From contig OX392542.1 in the NCBI GenBank assembly GCA_947623455.1, positions 12,097,625 to 12,161,624 of the forward strand: a DNA stretch of 64,000 bases, in the 5' to 3' direction. The DNA is from Mimachlamys varia. Its lineage: Eukaryota > Mollusca > Bivalvia > Pectinida > Pectinidae. Under the pieces are notes generated by a model that was not told the origin of the DNA, did not search any database, and saw only the letters and a list, made by a program, of their open reading frames with translations. Made by a program: the position numbers and the translations under genes. Every line of letters starts with the position of its first letter. Within the stretch, counting starts at the first letter, position 1. Positions 1 to 11,619 of the stretch are shown piece by piece.

Positions 1-230
1 ATTGAAATAAGTCATTTCAGTTATGTTCTTTTGTAAATGCAACAAAGGATTATTGGTACAATGTGGAAGCATTTTGCTGCGCGCCATGAACAATTTGTAA
101 ACACCTGATACTGATTTCATATATATATTCCAAGTTTTTAAAGTCCATCGTTTTTCGCCCACCCTTTACCTCCCGAAATATTTTTGGAATATTTTGATTT
201 TAAACTTAATATATAGGTGGGGAGTTTAGC
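1..230. repeat. Direct repeat, left copy
   Basis: This segment recurs with high similarity at 2773-2985 in the same orientation, starting in both with attgaaataagtcatttcag. Small indels separate the copies. Both continue into a short shared stretch reading gaatctagattgaatatct. No coding potential is seen. It could be a local duplication or the ends of a degraded element. Confidence 0.8.
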
Positions 231-368
231 AGTCCCCACTCAGGCTTTTGTTGTGACATTGTTCTTTTGGGATGTTTATTTCTTTAGTTATTATATGGCT
301 TATGTTGTGCTACATTGTATATCATTCTAGTAGAATCTAGATTGAATATCTATTTTTTTTTTAATTAA

Positions 369-753
369 AGGCCCAATATACGTAACTTTCGGCAAAACTT
401 AAAGCGAAAATCAAGCCTAATAAATTTTTATATTTACAAATTTAGTTTAGATTAACTGATATCAGCAATATTCAAGATGAATTCTTACGCAGTTACCGGT
501 AGAGCAGCAGTTAAAACACGCTATTTGTAAACACGCGTCCATTTCGAACCGTCTTCTACCTTCGGTTTGTTGTTGAAGTGGGCCCCACCTCAATTATTTT
601 CAATTCTTTGGATTTTTTTGTCAAGAGTTTCTTGTTAGTTACCGCTCAGATTTACTTCGTTTCCGCCTTATTTTTGCATGGTTATCAACTGGATTTTTTT
701 TCAGAATTTTTTAGAATCACGAAAATTTCCCTTAAGTTACGTATATTGGGCCT
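369..753. mobile_element. TTAA-flanked MITE, copy 1
   Basis: A 385-bp non-autonomous DNA transposon. It begins AGGCCCAATATACGTAACTT and ends with the exact reverse complement, giving perfect 20-bp terminal inverted repeats. TTAA lies on both sides (365-368 and 754-757), the target-site duplication typical of piggyBac-type elements. There is no transposase inside, so it must have been moved in trans. Two more copies lie at 3626 and 9316. Confidence 0.88.
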
Positions 754-759
754 TTAAAG

Positions 760-2080
760 AGGCATCACGGTAAAACTGTTTTTTTATGCTTATTTAGAAT
801 TATTGTATATATGAATTAAATGTATAACCTTGTGGAAAATTAATAGGTGATTTACGCTGAAATATGTTCTCAAAAATTTTAATTGATAATTAAAAAAGGG
901 AATCACTATTCGTTGATCAACGATTTGGACATGTAAATTATTTTGCGGCACATATGATAACGCATGCGCATAACAAGCTTCATCGGTAAACAAAAAAATG
1001 GCGATCCGTGTGACCTACATGTAACTACCAAGCGAAAAGTGGCCGAATGGTCAAATTTTAACGTAATGATTATATTACGGAAGCATAATGAGGGATGGGA
1101 AGTATTCAAGGGAGAAACTAACAGCACAGTTGTTTGCATGTTACAGTTTTCTTCTGGATAGCTGGTGACACAGTTTTGATTTGGTTTTGGGGCCTCCCAA
1201 GGGATAACTCTTTCATTCCCCTGTTACATGAAAAACTAAAACTTGAAATCGTGTTTTGTAATATTCCCTTTATAATATTCCAGTAAAACGGCATTATTGA
1301 ATCATATTGCTGAAGAGAAAGACCTTTTCATTTACAAGAAAAAACGTATGGGGAGGTGAGGGGGGTGTTTACGTTGTAAAACGCCGGTATAGGTGCGATT
1401 GAAGTTAATTTATACAGATTCAATTTGGACAAAATGAATAAATTAATGTCATCATGTGCGGATAAAAAATGCTTGTCCTACCAAATCTATTAAATACGGA
1501 TTGTACAAATAGTATCGAGTTTGGACCCCGGTATTGAATTTGATATGAATCAAAATATATGCATTAGGCCTATATAAGTGAAGTCATTAATTTATAAAAA
1601 AAAAAAAAAAAAAATCAGATACGTGTATGTCCCATGTCTGCAGTTGTGTTGAAAATGTTAACGAACCTTTAGATTTACATAAAAAAGTAAAATGAAAACG
1701 GAGCTATCATACCATATATAAATGGATTAAGTATTGGACAATTATCTTCTCGACAAGTTCCAAATTTGATATATATAAATATATATATTATACATGTATT
1801 CTACATGTTTAGTGCGTGGTGCGTCATATGAGTGCAGGGATTTCCGTGATACATAATTGTAAGTGTTAAAGTATGGTGACCCTGAAAGTTGGATAGATTT
1901 GAGATGAATATATAGATAGTCTGAAAAAAAATCTTCAAGACATCGAGTTGTATAAAAAAAATCGGATTCATTTCATTTTATTTTTGTACTTTTCAATGCA
2001 TGCACACCTTTTGTGAAATGGTTCTAAATGAGGATTCGTGAAGATAACTTTTTACAGAAATTAAGGTTTGTCCTATGGTT
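760..2080. other. Non-coding stretch, nothing recognised
   Basis: AT-rich sequence with a poly-A run near 1596-1613 and short AT microsatellite stretches. Only short ORFs without family features occur. I see no gene, RNA gene or element here. Confidence 0.5.
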
Positions 2081-2082
2081 GT

Positions 2083-2156
2083 CATCGTCGGAAACCCACA
2101 TGACACTGTTAAACGTACAATGTAAGAGTACAGTGTCGTGTGGGTTTCTGACGATG
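2083..2156. other. 74-nt near-perfect hairpin
   Basis: Two 27-nt arms, starting CATCGTC and ending GACGATG, pair with about two mismatched positions around a loop of about 20 nt. The size and pairing resemble a miRNA precursor, but a short inverted repeat left by a transposon would look the same. No second copy was noticed in the window. Confidence 0.6.
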
Positions 2157-2772
2157 CATGGTTATATATCCTGTACCCATCCTGTACTCGGTCTCAGTCA
2201 GGTACTGATGTCGATAAATGATGCAGAGATGTCGGCTTAAATTTCTTCATATGAATATTGTGTGTAATTAACGTTTGATTATTAATGTGAATGTGATTCA
2301 ATAAATTTATACACGGACTTTGTGTCTGGTTCATCATCGGACCTATACATTACGCGTCCCCTCCCTTTGGGCCCCTCGTCGACTTGCGACAAAATAGTCA
2401 CCTGATTGACGCGTGATCAGCGCTATTTTTATCGGGCTTTCCCGAGGAATGCAATTTTGCAAGTGGCTAATAAACGCATTTTGAGTGGACTTTGAATATT
2501 GAAATAACAGGAAAGTGTATCTGGTAGTGCAGACAGAATGTACATTCAAGAACTTCATTGTAGACTTCCCCGGGATACCCCTTTAAACATTACATGTCAC
2601 CATATATTATGGTGGTCGTTTTTTCAATCACAATTTTTCTTTGAGTTGTTTCTGACAGGACCTAGGAGGCAGAAAAGGCAGCTAAGCACTTGATGTATGC
2701 CTCAGGAGGCCTGAACAACATTTTATTACAATAATGTGCATAATTAATATAAGAGTTATCTCCCTTAAGCTA

Positions 2773-2999
2773 ATATTGAAATAAGTCATTTCAGTTATGT
2801 TCTTTTGTAAATACAGCAAAGGATTATTGGTAGAAGCATTTTGCAGCGCGCAATGAACAATTTGTAAACACCTGAAACTGATTTTATATATTCCAAGTTT
2901 TTAAAGTCCATTGTATTTCACCCACCCTCCCCAAATATCTTTGGAACTTTTTGATTATGAACTTAATATATAGGTTGGGAATCTAGATTGAATATCTAT
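2773..2999. repeat. Direct repeat, right copy
   Basis: Second copy of the segment at 1-230. A further repeat pair lies beside it, 2586-2680 and 3012-3100, sharing the text around acatgtcaccatatattatg and ggcctaggaggcag. The nested arrangement suggests two or more rounds of local duplication. Confidence 0.8.
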
Positions 3000-3625
3000 G
3001 TTTTCAGATAAACATTACATGTCACCATATATTATGGTGACCATTTCCAATCACAATTGTCTCTGAGTTGTTTGTGACGGGGCCTAGGAGGCAGACATGA
3101 TTTTATACCAAGGTACACTGTAACAGATTCTTTGGCCAAGTTTATGAATGCTATCCTTAGGATGGGGTGGCAATCATAACTTTTGCTATTTGATTATCAA
3201 AATAAATACGTTTTCTTATTCGTGTGTGCTATCAATTTATACTCTGTCCCTTTATTTGATATTTCTTTTTCCCGCTTCTGATTTCTTTAGAGATCTAGAT
3301 GAATCAGCAATTTAGTACGTACATTCACTCACTGTGGTATTTCCTCTGTGCATATGAACACACTTTCCTGGATGCAGTTTCAACAACAATGTATTGTTAC
3401 ATGTTCTCATTCAGTCTATACACTGGTATCTGTCTGTAGTAGTAGGGTTAGATCACCGTCTTAGTAAAAACAATAACCCTGAATCGATGAGTGTCATCTG
3501 TAAACAGGTACACCTCGGAACACAGAGTATCAGGTAGGTCATTTATGTAGCTGACAAACTATAATAGACCTATTCAAGATCCTTTTGGGACTCTCGATTT
3601 GACATGTTTTCAGAAATCGCATTAA

Positions 3626-3997
3626 AGGCCCAATATACGTAACTTTCGGCAAAACTTAAAGCGAAAATCAAGCCTAATAAATTTTTATATTTACAAATTT
3701 AGTTTAGATTAACTGATATCAGCAATATTCAAGATGAATTCTTACGCGGTTGCCGGTACAGCAACAGTTGAAATTCGGTATTTGTAAACACGCGTTCATT
3801 TTGTCTTCTTACTTCGGCTGGTTGTTGAAGTGGGACCAACCTGAATTATTTTCAATTCTTTAAATTTTTCTGTCAAGAGATTCTTGTTAGTAACTGCTCA
3901 GGTTTACTTCGTTTTAGGCTTATTTTTGTATGTTTATCAACTGGATTTATTTTTTCAGAATCACGAAAAAATTCCTGAAGTAACCTTTATTGGGCAT
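3626..3997. mobile_element. TTAA-flanked MITE, copy 2
   Basis: Same family as the element at 369-753, 372 bp long and in the same orientation. TTAA borders it at 3622-3625 and 3998-4001. The left terminus is intact. The right terminus has several substitutions, so this copy looks older. Confidence 0.85.
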
Positions 3998-4001
3998 TTA
4001 A

Positions 4002-4915
4002 TAACGTCGTATTGTTTCTGTCTTTAATAAATAATCCTCAATTGATTCATTCGGATGATCCGTGTGTCTCTAGAGCAGGTGTTCGAATCTGTGTAAAGAT
4101 CATATTTAGCTGATTTTGTTTTCGATTTTAAACCCAGTTGTTCAAAAGATAATTAGCTTAATAAAAAACTGATGACATTTTTCAACCTTTGGTAATTTTG
4201 TAGATATGCAAGGTAAAATGTCACAATTTCGCATGTCAATTAACACTACCAGAATGTTGATATCTAAAAACAACATCTATGATTTCGTTTTAAAGTTAGA
4301 TGATAATTGAAATTTGCGTTGATTACCGATTAAGCTAATCACCCTTTGAACACCTGGACCTATGTTTTAATTATTTTTTTTATTTACCTTTGATCTCTAC
4401 AATTCTATTATGGTATTATCACATAATAACTCGGTCGTCTTCTTTATTCCTTTTCACAAAGAGTTTTTCAGTTATAGTTTCTCTTATTTCACACATATCT
4501 ATTTATTATTTACTGACAGAAACTCAAGCAACTGTGCCTGGATGGAACCTATGATTATTGGTTTTAAATTTAAATAGAATCAACTCCGATAAAAGATCTG
4601 TTCCAAGCGCATATTATATTCTGAAATCTTGTAAATTTCTCGGTAATATATCGTACGTATCCAGTTGGTGAATGGCCAGTATGCTAATACACACGAACTT
4701 TGGATTGGGCATGTATGCCTTTGATTTTATGTAGAATTTGTTGTAAACAAATAATATGATTTTATAAATTGATATAATCTAAAACATAAAGCGCAAACTT
4801 AATTGGAGTTATCTCCCCTCCACTGAATATTTGGTTTGTAATGGCGGAATAGTAAACCTTGTGACGTCTGATGTCGAATTCAATTTACATATCTAATGTC
4901 ACGGTGGTCCTATAC
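4002..4915. other. Non-coding stretch, nothing recognised
   Basis: AT-rich sequence between a MITE and a SINE. No ORF with family features, RNA gene or repeat structure was recognised. Confidence 0.5.
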
Positions 4916-4916
4916 A

Positions 4917-5185
4917 TATAAACTTAATTTATTTTACAACAATTATGAAACAAGTTATGCAGCTTACATTAATCACTCTTGTTGGCCCAGGTGATAGCGC
5001 GCGAGGGGTCTTATTGTGGGAGGAAAGGCTAAAACCCACGTGGTCGGGCAGGTCACCCAATGCCTTTTCACGTCCGCTCAATCGAACCCAGGCAGCCTTG
5101 GTTAAAGGCAAGTGTGCTATCCACTGCACCACTCGACCACCCATCAATGGGGTATTGGTACACCTTGCTAACGGTAGGAAAGTGT
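4917..5185 (-). mobile_element. tRNA-derived SINE
   Basis: On the minus strand the head carries an A-box-like TGGTCGAGTGG (complement of about 5130-5140) and a B-box-like GTTCGATTG (complement of about 5080-5088). These are followed by a core and an A/T-rich tail with TGTAAAATAAAT near 4930. The promoter boxes, body length and tail fit a tRNA-derived SINE transcribed by RNA polymerase III. Overlapping short ORFs on both strands are by-products of this element. Confidence 0.72.
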
Positions 5186-5458
5186 GAACGAAAAAAATAA
5201 TCATTATCTCTGTATAATGTAGACAGAGAAATCTCAACTCTCGGGATAAAATTGATGAATTTTAGCACTCGGCTTAGAATTCATAAATCTTACCCCTGGG
5301 TTGAAATTTCTCCGTCTACGCCACGCATGGGTAATAGATTCTGTTTGTCACCCTCTTACACCATTTGCTACGTAAAATGTGAATTATCTTCATCCTGTCT
5401 CATATTGGTAGACAATTGTATTAAGAATGTAATTCATGCTAAGAATCAAACTGTCCGA

Positions 5459-5888
5459 TGTGGTTTGGTTTGGATTTTTTGTTTTACGTTCTATTAACAG
5501 CCGGGGCCATTTAAGGACGTGCCAGGTTTTGGAGGCGGAGGAAAGCTGAAGTACCCGGAGAAAAACCACAGACCTACGGCCAATACCTGGCAACTGCCCC
5601 ACGTGCGTTGCGAACATATATACCTACAATCTATATGGGGTTTTTGATGCGGAACTACGAATGGTCTTTTATTTTAACAAAACAAACATGGTATATTTAT
5701 GAAAGACGTTTCTATGTCAGACTTAAACTAAATGGCCGAAATATCTATATATATATAGCCAGAGTACCGGGGGAAAAAACAGGACCTACGTTCAATAACT
5801 GGCAACTGCCCCACGAGGGTTCGCACTCGCAAACCAGATGTGGAGGGCAAGTGGTAGAATGTCGGAAAACCTAACCACGCGGTCCCAA
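5459..5888 (-). mobile_element. tRNA-derived SINE, interrupted copy
   Basis: The body at 5459-5610 and the head at about 5755-5885 match the SINE at 6627-6840. About 140 bp of unrelated AT-rich sequence lies between them. The minus-strand head includes GGTTAGG-like A-box and GTGCGAAC-like B-box remnants. The flank after the head (aatgtcatgtca and onward) also matches the other copy, so a local duplication larger than the SINE is likely. Confidence 0.65.
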
Positions 5889-6140
5889 ATGTCATGTCAA
5901 ATAATTTCGACCATTGAGTAAAAGAGTTACATACATGTAAAACGTTTATTTTTTACGAGTACATATAATGACTTATTAATATATATAAAAACAGATTAGC
6001 ATACCCCTTCACACCTTTGACAAAACTTAACAGAATACACAGAAGGAATGATTACGTACTATAGTATATCACTGTACCAGTGGGCAGTCTTCCACAAACC
6101 AGGTACAGTGTTCCTTATCCTAGTCACACGCCCACACGCT

Positions 6141-6238
6141 CCATAGTCGATGATGGTTTACGAACCTGACCTGGGCGATATTCACTATGACCGTAGGTCG
6201 AAGTGAATATTGCCCAGGTCAAATCCGTAAAACCATAG
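6141..6238. mobile_element. Short foldback element, copy 1
   Basis: Two arms of about 40 bp are inverted copies of each other (left from ggtttacg, right ending cgtaaaacc) around a centre of a few bases at about 6192. A clear homologue lies at 13674-13768. A mobile palindrome or MITE remnant is the simplest reading. Confidence 0.65.
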
Positions 6239-6626
6239 ATTTTTCCGAAACCGAAGTCTGCATTTGCTTTAATATACGATTTTTACTGAATTGTCATAAA
6301 AACAGAGAAATAATTTTCAATAATTTAATGGACAACAATGAAAATTCATTCCAAGAATAAAGAATAAGTATAACATTGTACTTACTTGTATATATACATT
6401 TTGCTTGTAGTTAATTGTAATATTTGAAAAAAAATATGCATGAAATATCGACATTGGATTACCCAAATGATTCGGAGGTGATTTGAGTTTCTTACATGTA
6501 TGACTATACTTCACTGAAGGATCAATATAACATTCCATGGATCTGGAGGATAGTTACATTAACTTCTATGTGACGTTATAAAGTATTTGAAGTGTTTCGA
6601 CAGGAATTATCAATGTCAAGTGCTTG

Positions 6627-6840
6627 TTTTGTTTATTTGGATTTGCGTCATATTAACAGCCAGTGCCATTTAAGGACGTGCAGGGTTTTGGAGGTGGAGT
6701 AAAGTCGGAGTACTGGGGAAAAACAGAACCTACGGCCAGTACCTGGCAACTGTCCCACGTGGGTTTCGAACTTGCAAGTCAGGGATGGAGTGCTAGTGGT
6801 AGAATGTCGGGAAACCTTAACCACGCGGCCGTCGCGGTCA
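6627..6840 (-). mobile_element. tRNA-derived SINE, full copy
   Basis: The minus-strand head has an A box around TGGTTAAGG (complement of about 6815-6830) and a B box GTTCGAAAC (complement of 6764-6772). The body contains the stretch taaggacgtgcagggttttg. This long-variable-arm tRNA-like head and core is a pattern I associate with bivalve genomes. The overlapping plus-strand ORF is not a gene. Confidence 0.75.
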
Positions 6841-6899
6841 CGAATGTCATGTCATATACTTTCGACCACTGAGTAATAGAGTTACATACATATATAAAT

Positions 6900-7360
6900 C
6901 ATATAATAATAAAATACATTAAGGCATTATTGTCCTGTTCGCTGTTCCTGGCTGTGTTTATGAATTAAAGTACTTTTCCTGATGTCGAGACCTATCTGAC
7001 TCCTGAAAATCTTGTTAACTTTGTCTGAAGAAGCGACCACACTCCACCACACCCACTAGTTCCCAAACGTCCATAAACTTTTACACCATTTACCAAGTAT
7101 CTAAAATTCTACCCGACTCCTACCCGTCACCCACGGATGCAGACCTATGGCGATGGGTTCGCCCCTCCGATATCTGTTGATCTCCGTCTTACTGGCCAAC
7201 AATGATTGACAACTTCATAATACCAGTTTCCTTTCCTGCCTCCTTCTCCATCCCTAATGGTCCACCTTCCGAACCATCTTATCCAAAATGAAACGCGTAT
7301 CTACATATTCACCCACATTCAGGAGTTCGGGACATCCAATCGGACACAAAGACTTTATGT
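6900..7360. other. Non-coding stretch, nothing recognised
   Basis: Sequence of mixed composition between a SINE and an interspersed repeat. No convincing ORF or repeat was seen. Confidence 0.45.
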
Positions 7361-7367
7361 CTTGTAA

Positions 7368-7640
7368 TTTCATTCGAGTAGTGGCACAGTACATAATATA
7401 CACATTTTCACGATTTGAAATTATACAGAATTAGTTAATTTTACTTTTAAACTCATAAAGTAAAGGGGTTTTACACACCACCTGACCCTTCAGCTTCTAC
7501 ATTAGTTTAGAAATTTTGGATTCCCACCTTTTGGCATCAAGCACCACTGAATAGTCCTAGGAGGACGAAACAGCTGTATGATGCAGTTTAATTCATTTTG
7601 TTCGGCATACTGTATCGATTACTAAATTCAAAGGGTGCAG
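7368..7640 (+). repeat. Interspersed repeat family B, copy 1
   Basis: Shares its sequence with 56690-57025 (same strand) and 13225-13510 (opposite strand). Landmarks are gagtagtggcac, ggattccca and gacgaaacagctg. A small fragment lies at about 12778-12830. Three dispersed copies in two orientations mean a mobile repeat of unknown class. Confidence 0.75.
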
Positions 7641-7739
7641 CATATGTCAATTTTCCAATGAAATATACTGATAATCATGACATTAATGTTATGTTTTTTT
7701 TTTTGCTAAAACTATTTTATTCAACAATTTTTATAGACA

Positions 7740-8030
7740 TGAACTTCAGAGAATACCGAAGCGTCAACAAAACCATAATCAGATCTCAAAGTCGATTAAC
7801 TAGGGGCAAAATTTGAGCAAAGGAAAGCTTTCACGGAGGCACTTAGATATTACTAGATAATAAGACCAGGTATTCCGGAAGAGTAAGGGCCTCCTGCTCC
7901 ATCAACGACACCCACCATGTACAAATCTTATCCATATCCGAGTAAACGTCGAGTCATCATTTTCGATCACAACAAATAAGCACACAAATGAGCATATTCC
8001 AAAACCTAGAAGCTGTTTTAAGATATAACC
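7740..8030 (-). mobile_element. RT-element 3' end, minus orientation
   Basis: Terminal and 3'-untranslated part of the reverse transcriptase element best preserved near 8925-9775 and 59.0-60.2 kb. Diagnostic pieces are gaataccgaagcgtcaacaa at the end and a degraded catcgacgacacccgccatg-like block further in. Its coding part is missing here. Confidence 0.7.
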
Positions 8031-8924
8031 ATGAAGTTAGCTCAGGATAGTTAAAGAAACACCTCTTACATAAAACAGCAATAGCATTTATCACCCTATT
8101 CCCGGTACCAATTTTGTAATTTACAAAATATAAACAATTATGAAGGAAACATAAGTAATAAGTAGATTACCGCTGCATAAAATGATTTGTTTATTCAAGC
8201 TATCTAAAAATAACTTAGTTGTTAACTTACTAGGCTAAAAATATCTGTTATTTATTTCTGTAAAAAAAATCCTATGAATGGCTTGTAAAGCCCAACGATT
8301 TGACCTAAGTCAAAACGTGCTGCGAGGTGGTTTTTAAAATCTTAATTTACCTGTCGTTCGCAGTCGAAGCTATTTAAAACACACAAAACCGTTCATACTA
8401 GTACTGTAGACGCTTTTTTATGAAAGACTAAAATGACCGACAGCAGACTGTGCGTGTGTGAGGCAGGCACGGCTACACACTATATCCAGACATACAGACA
8501 TGGAGTAAGTACATACTCTAAACCATACACTTTGGAAACAGTATATGAGTGATGTCTCAAATATTAATATTTTAGCCAAGCTTCTTATATATATTTATTT
8601 AGATGAAGTAGGGCGTCATTTGTTGTTGTATACCCACCCGTCTATACATATAAATATCTGTGCTGACATCTTATCCTTTAACGAGATATGGTAATTATGC
8701 AGACGTGAAAAGGTATACCCTCGGTATCGACACTGTTATAGCGTTTTTAAGAAGCACTCAACCATACTTGTGTATGTGTGCAGTCCATTGTAATGAATTA
8801 TCCTACCTGTGTGTAAGACCCGATCTTACTCACTTTATTTGTTAACAACTGTTCAATTGTTTGACGAATTGAGGTCAAATTTCAGGATAGTCGACAGTAG
8901 CCGTCACATGGTACACTCATATTA

Positions 8925-9311
8925 GTAAACTGTGTCAACTAGGGCTTGCTCTAATATCGCGATTTTCGTGATCGATGTCGACAGCTGACAAGCTAACAAG
9001 TTAACACAGAGATTCGAGAGATGCAGGTTGATCAGAACTGTGGGCAAGTTTTGTGGTCGCCATCTTTGTCTCGGTGAGAGTTATTCTGTATCTTGGTGTG
9101 ATATGAAAATGGACGTTTTTGAGTATGTTCATTGGTGTACTTATTTGTTGTGATTGACAATGATGGCTCGGTTATTATTTTTGAGGACTGATGTTTACTT
9201 GCATGTGACCAAGATTTAAGCAGAAGACGCTTACTCTTCCAGATCTTATTCTCTTGTCTTTTTACAAGGGTCTCTATGTTGATCTTTCCTTTTTCGAATT
9301 TTGCTCCTAGT
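8925..9311 (+). pseudogene. RT-element relic: C-terminal ORF and 3' UTR
   Basis: The plus-strand translation of about 8925-9140, with shifts, resembles the C-terminal part of a retroelement reverse transcriptase. It ends in a DMKMDVFEYVH-like peptide, matching relics at 42.26 kb and 58.83 kb. The 3' UTR follows and is split by the MITE at 9316-9691. It resumes at 9692 and ends with the family terminus gttgacgctttgatattctct near 9770. The overlapping minus-strand 109-residue ORF is antisense to this UTR. The element class is uncertain; a Penelope-like element is one option. Confidence 0.65.
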
Positions 9312-9315
9312 TTAA

Positions 9316-9691
9316 AGGCCCAATATACGTAACTTTCGGCAAATCTTAAAGCGAAAATCAAGCCTAATGACTTTTTATATTCATAGATTTAGTTAAGATT
9401 AACTGATATCAGCTATGTTCAAGATGAATTCTTAGATGAATGGTTACCGGTATAGCAGCAGTTGAAACCAGGTAATTGTAAACACGCGTCCATTTTGAAC
9501 TGTCTTCTAACTTCGATTGTTGTTGAAGTGGGCCACACATGAATTATTTTCAATTCTTTGGATTTTTTCTGTCAAGAGTTTCTTGTTATTTACCGCTCAG
9601 GTTTACTTCGTTTTAGGCTTATATTTGCTTGGTTATCAACTGGATTTTTTTTTAGAATTTTTCCTGTCCTGAAGTTACGTATATTGGGCCT
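9316..9691. mobile_element. TTAA-flanked MITE, copy 3, nested in RT element
   Basis: A 376-bp MITE with intact termini of the same family as the copies at 369 and 3626. It sits inside the 3' UTR of an RT element whose uninterrupted form is visible elsewhere (for example near 14765: ctagtttaatt). Comparison with that empty site shows a single TTAA in the target became two (9312-9315 and 9692-9695). This directly demonstrates the target-site duplication. Confidence 0.92.
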
Positions 9692-9775
9692 TTAATTGAT
9701 TTTGAGTGAGTTCGAATTATGGTGTTGTTGACGCTTTGATATTCTCTATTGTGTGTGTACTTGACAGTTAACCGT
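9692..9775 (+). mobile_element. RT-element 3' end resumed after MITE
   Basis: Continuation of the 8925-9311 relic, with the family terminus attgattttgagt through ttgacgctttgatattctct. It joins the left part exactly once the MITE and one TTAA are removed. Confidence 0.75.
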
Positions 9776-9779
9776 ACAT

Positions 9780-10900
9780 CTTACATAATCGAAGGATATG
9801 TACTTGAGAAATGTGTGTCATTATATAAAGTATTGCCTTTTTAGCATACGATCACCGTGTGTTGTATATTATATATCGATACGTAAACTAAAATTAATTG
9901 ATTTCCTTAGCGGCATCATATTATATTAATAGATGTGAGTTAGGATTATATATCGACGACAATCAAAACATTTAAAGAGAAATCACGTATATTATCAGGC
10001 ACATTAGTTTGTGGCGTAATTAAAGATAGGCGAGCTATGCTAGGGTTTCAATATAATAATTATTAACCGCCTTGAGAAAAAAACACTTTCACAATTCAAA
10101 TATTTTTACAAGGGGAAAAATGTTCAACAAGTATGATTATAGCGCTTTTGATCATATATCTTAGGACTGCATTTTGTTGTTGTTGCTTAGATATGAATGA
10201 AACAAGCAATCGGCTGTTCCGCGTATGTACAATGTACATACATGGCGGTAAGTGTGCAACAATGTAACACAAATGAAGCATCGTGTGACACCGCCAGCTT
10301 AAAGTACATGCGAATGGTATGAAAACGTATTTAACGTAAATATAATGATTGATTGTCTATTTTGTTGCTTGCATGGGCTGATAAAGGCTCACTCCCTGTA
10401 ACCAAAGCAATATACATTGAATCCTTAAATGACTCGCTGGGCAGAGGGTTGGCTATACGAAAGTTTAGCATTTGATAATAAAAAAAGTAAAGTTTTTTTT
10501 TTTAATGTAAAAACACGCTGTTTTACTCAAATAATAACATTGTTAAACAGATGATTTTTGATAAAGGTATACTAAGCAAATGGAGTGTTCTTTCTATTTG
10601 GAATCATATAATGAAATACAAGTTGTTTTATATAATTGGTACAGTTTATTTTGTGCACAAGATCAGGGTTTTAAATAGTGGTACTTTTCACCATCCTTGC
10701 TGAAGATATTTGCTGATAATTATGGGTCATTCTACCATCTCGGATATGACTGAGGCGCTAATTGTAGGCAATTTATGAGAACGATTTTAAATGTCATTCA
10801 GCAAGTTATAAGAAATTAATTATATTAAGATAAATCAGTCATATTGAACGAAAACCCTGTTTTGGACAAATACATGAAAAGTGTAATTTGACCAGGTGTT
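9780..10900. other. Non-coding stretch, nothing recognised
   Basis: AT-rich sequence with only short ORFs lacking family features. No repeat structure was recognised. Confidence 0.45.
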
Positions 10901-10904
10901 AAAG

Positions 10905-11320
10905 GAAATAGGTATCTGCTTCATCGACGACATCCGCCATGTTAATATAGATCACATCTGAGACAATGTCATGTCCTCAAAGTGAGAACTGAGGCGTCAG
11001 TCTCAATCACAATAACTAGGTATACTAATGAGCATATATTAAAAAAAGTCCACCTTTATATCATACACAGATACATAATATTTCTCAATGTTACTAATAT
11101 GGCCCAACAATAACACTCACCTAGTCTTCCCACTTCAACCTGCATCTCTCGAATTCCTGTGTTGTAAGCTAGTTCGACAGCAGCAGACATATATCGTTAA
11201 CATCTCGATATGTAATAAAAATCTTAGAATAAATAATCAAAGTTTGCTTAAGATGTTAAACTTCCTCCGATATGAAAATAATTATTCTACATTTGTTCGG
11301 ATTTTGTTGATATTTTTGTA
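10905..11320 (-). mobile_element. RT-element relic, 3' UTR and C-terminal part
   Basis: Minus-strand copy of the same RT element. It shows the catcgacgacatccgccatg block, a block around actaatgagcatat, and the block encoding the C-terminal peptide (plus-strand text cttcaacctgcatctctcga). Frames are broken. The plus-strand 80-residue ORF here is antisense and not a gene. Confidence 0.65.
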
Positions 11321-11469
11321 CAACATATAGCTTCGTTCTCCAGCTGATTAAATGGATCGAAACCATTTACTATACATTATTTACAGTCTACACTGATATT
11401 CACTCGATAACCATTGTACTGCAAACTAGTGTTATTTTCCAATAACTATACTTCAGAACGTGCAAAATT

Positions 11470-11600
11470 TGTATGACGTCGTCAACAATACATGAGGGCG
11501 GAGCTATGCAAATTATCCCGTTCGAATCACAATTGTATGACGTCATCAACAATTGACATGGAGGGGGGGGGGGGGGGAGTAGCTACCGCTTATGCAAATT
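11470..11600. promoter_or_regulatory. Duplicated CRE-like and octamer module with poly-G
   Basis: Two direct copies of a segment, 11470-11513 and 11534-11600. Each has a CRE-like site (tgacgtcg in the first, palindromic TGACGTCA at 11538-11545 in the second) and an octamer ATGCAAAT (11506-11513 and 11592-11599). A 15-G run (11563-11577) interrupts the second copy. It lies about 1 kb upstream of the inferred first exon of fucosyltransferase copy 1. Regulatory function is inference. Confidence 0.35.
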
Positions 11601-11619
11601 TCATGCTGTTACATTTATT

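Noticed and set aside
9032..9361. Minus-strand ORF of 109 residues
   Set aside because: It is antisense to the 3' UTR of an RT element and runs into a MITE. Its sequence is explained by those repeats.
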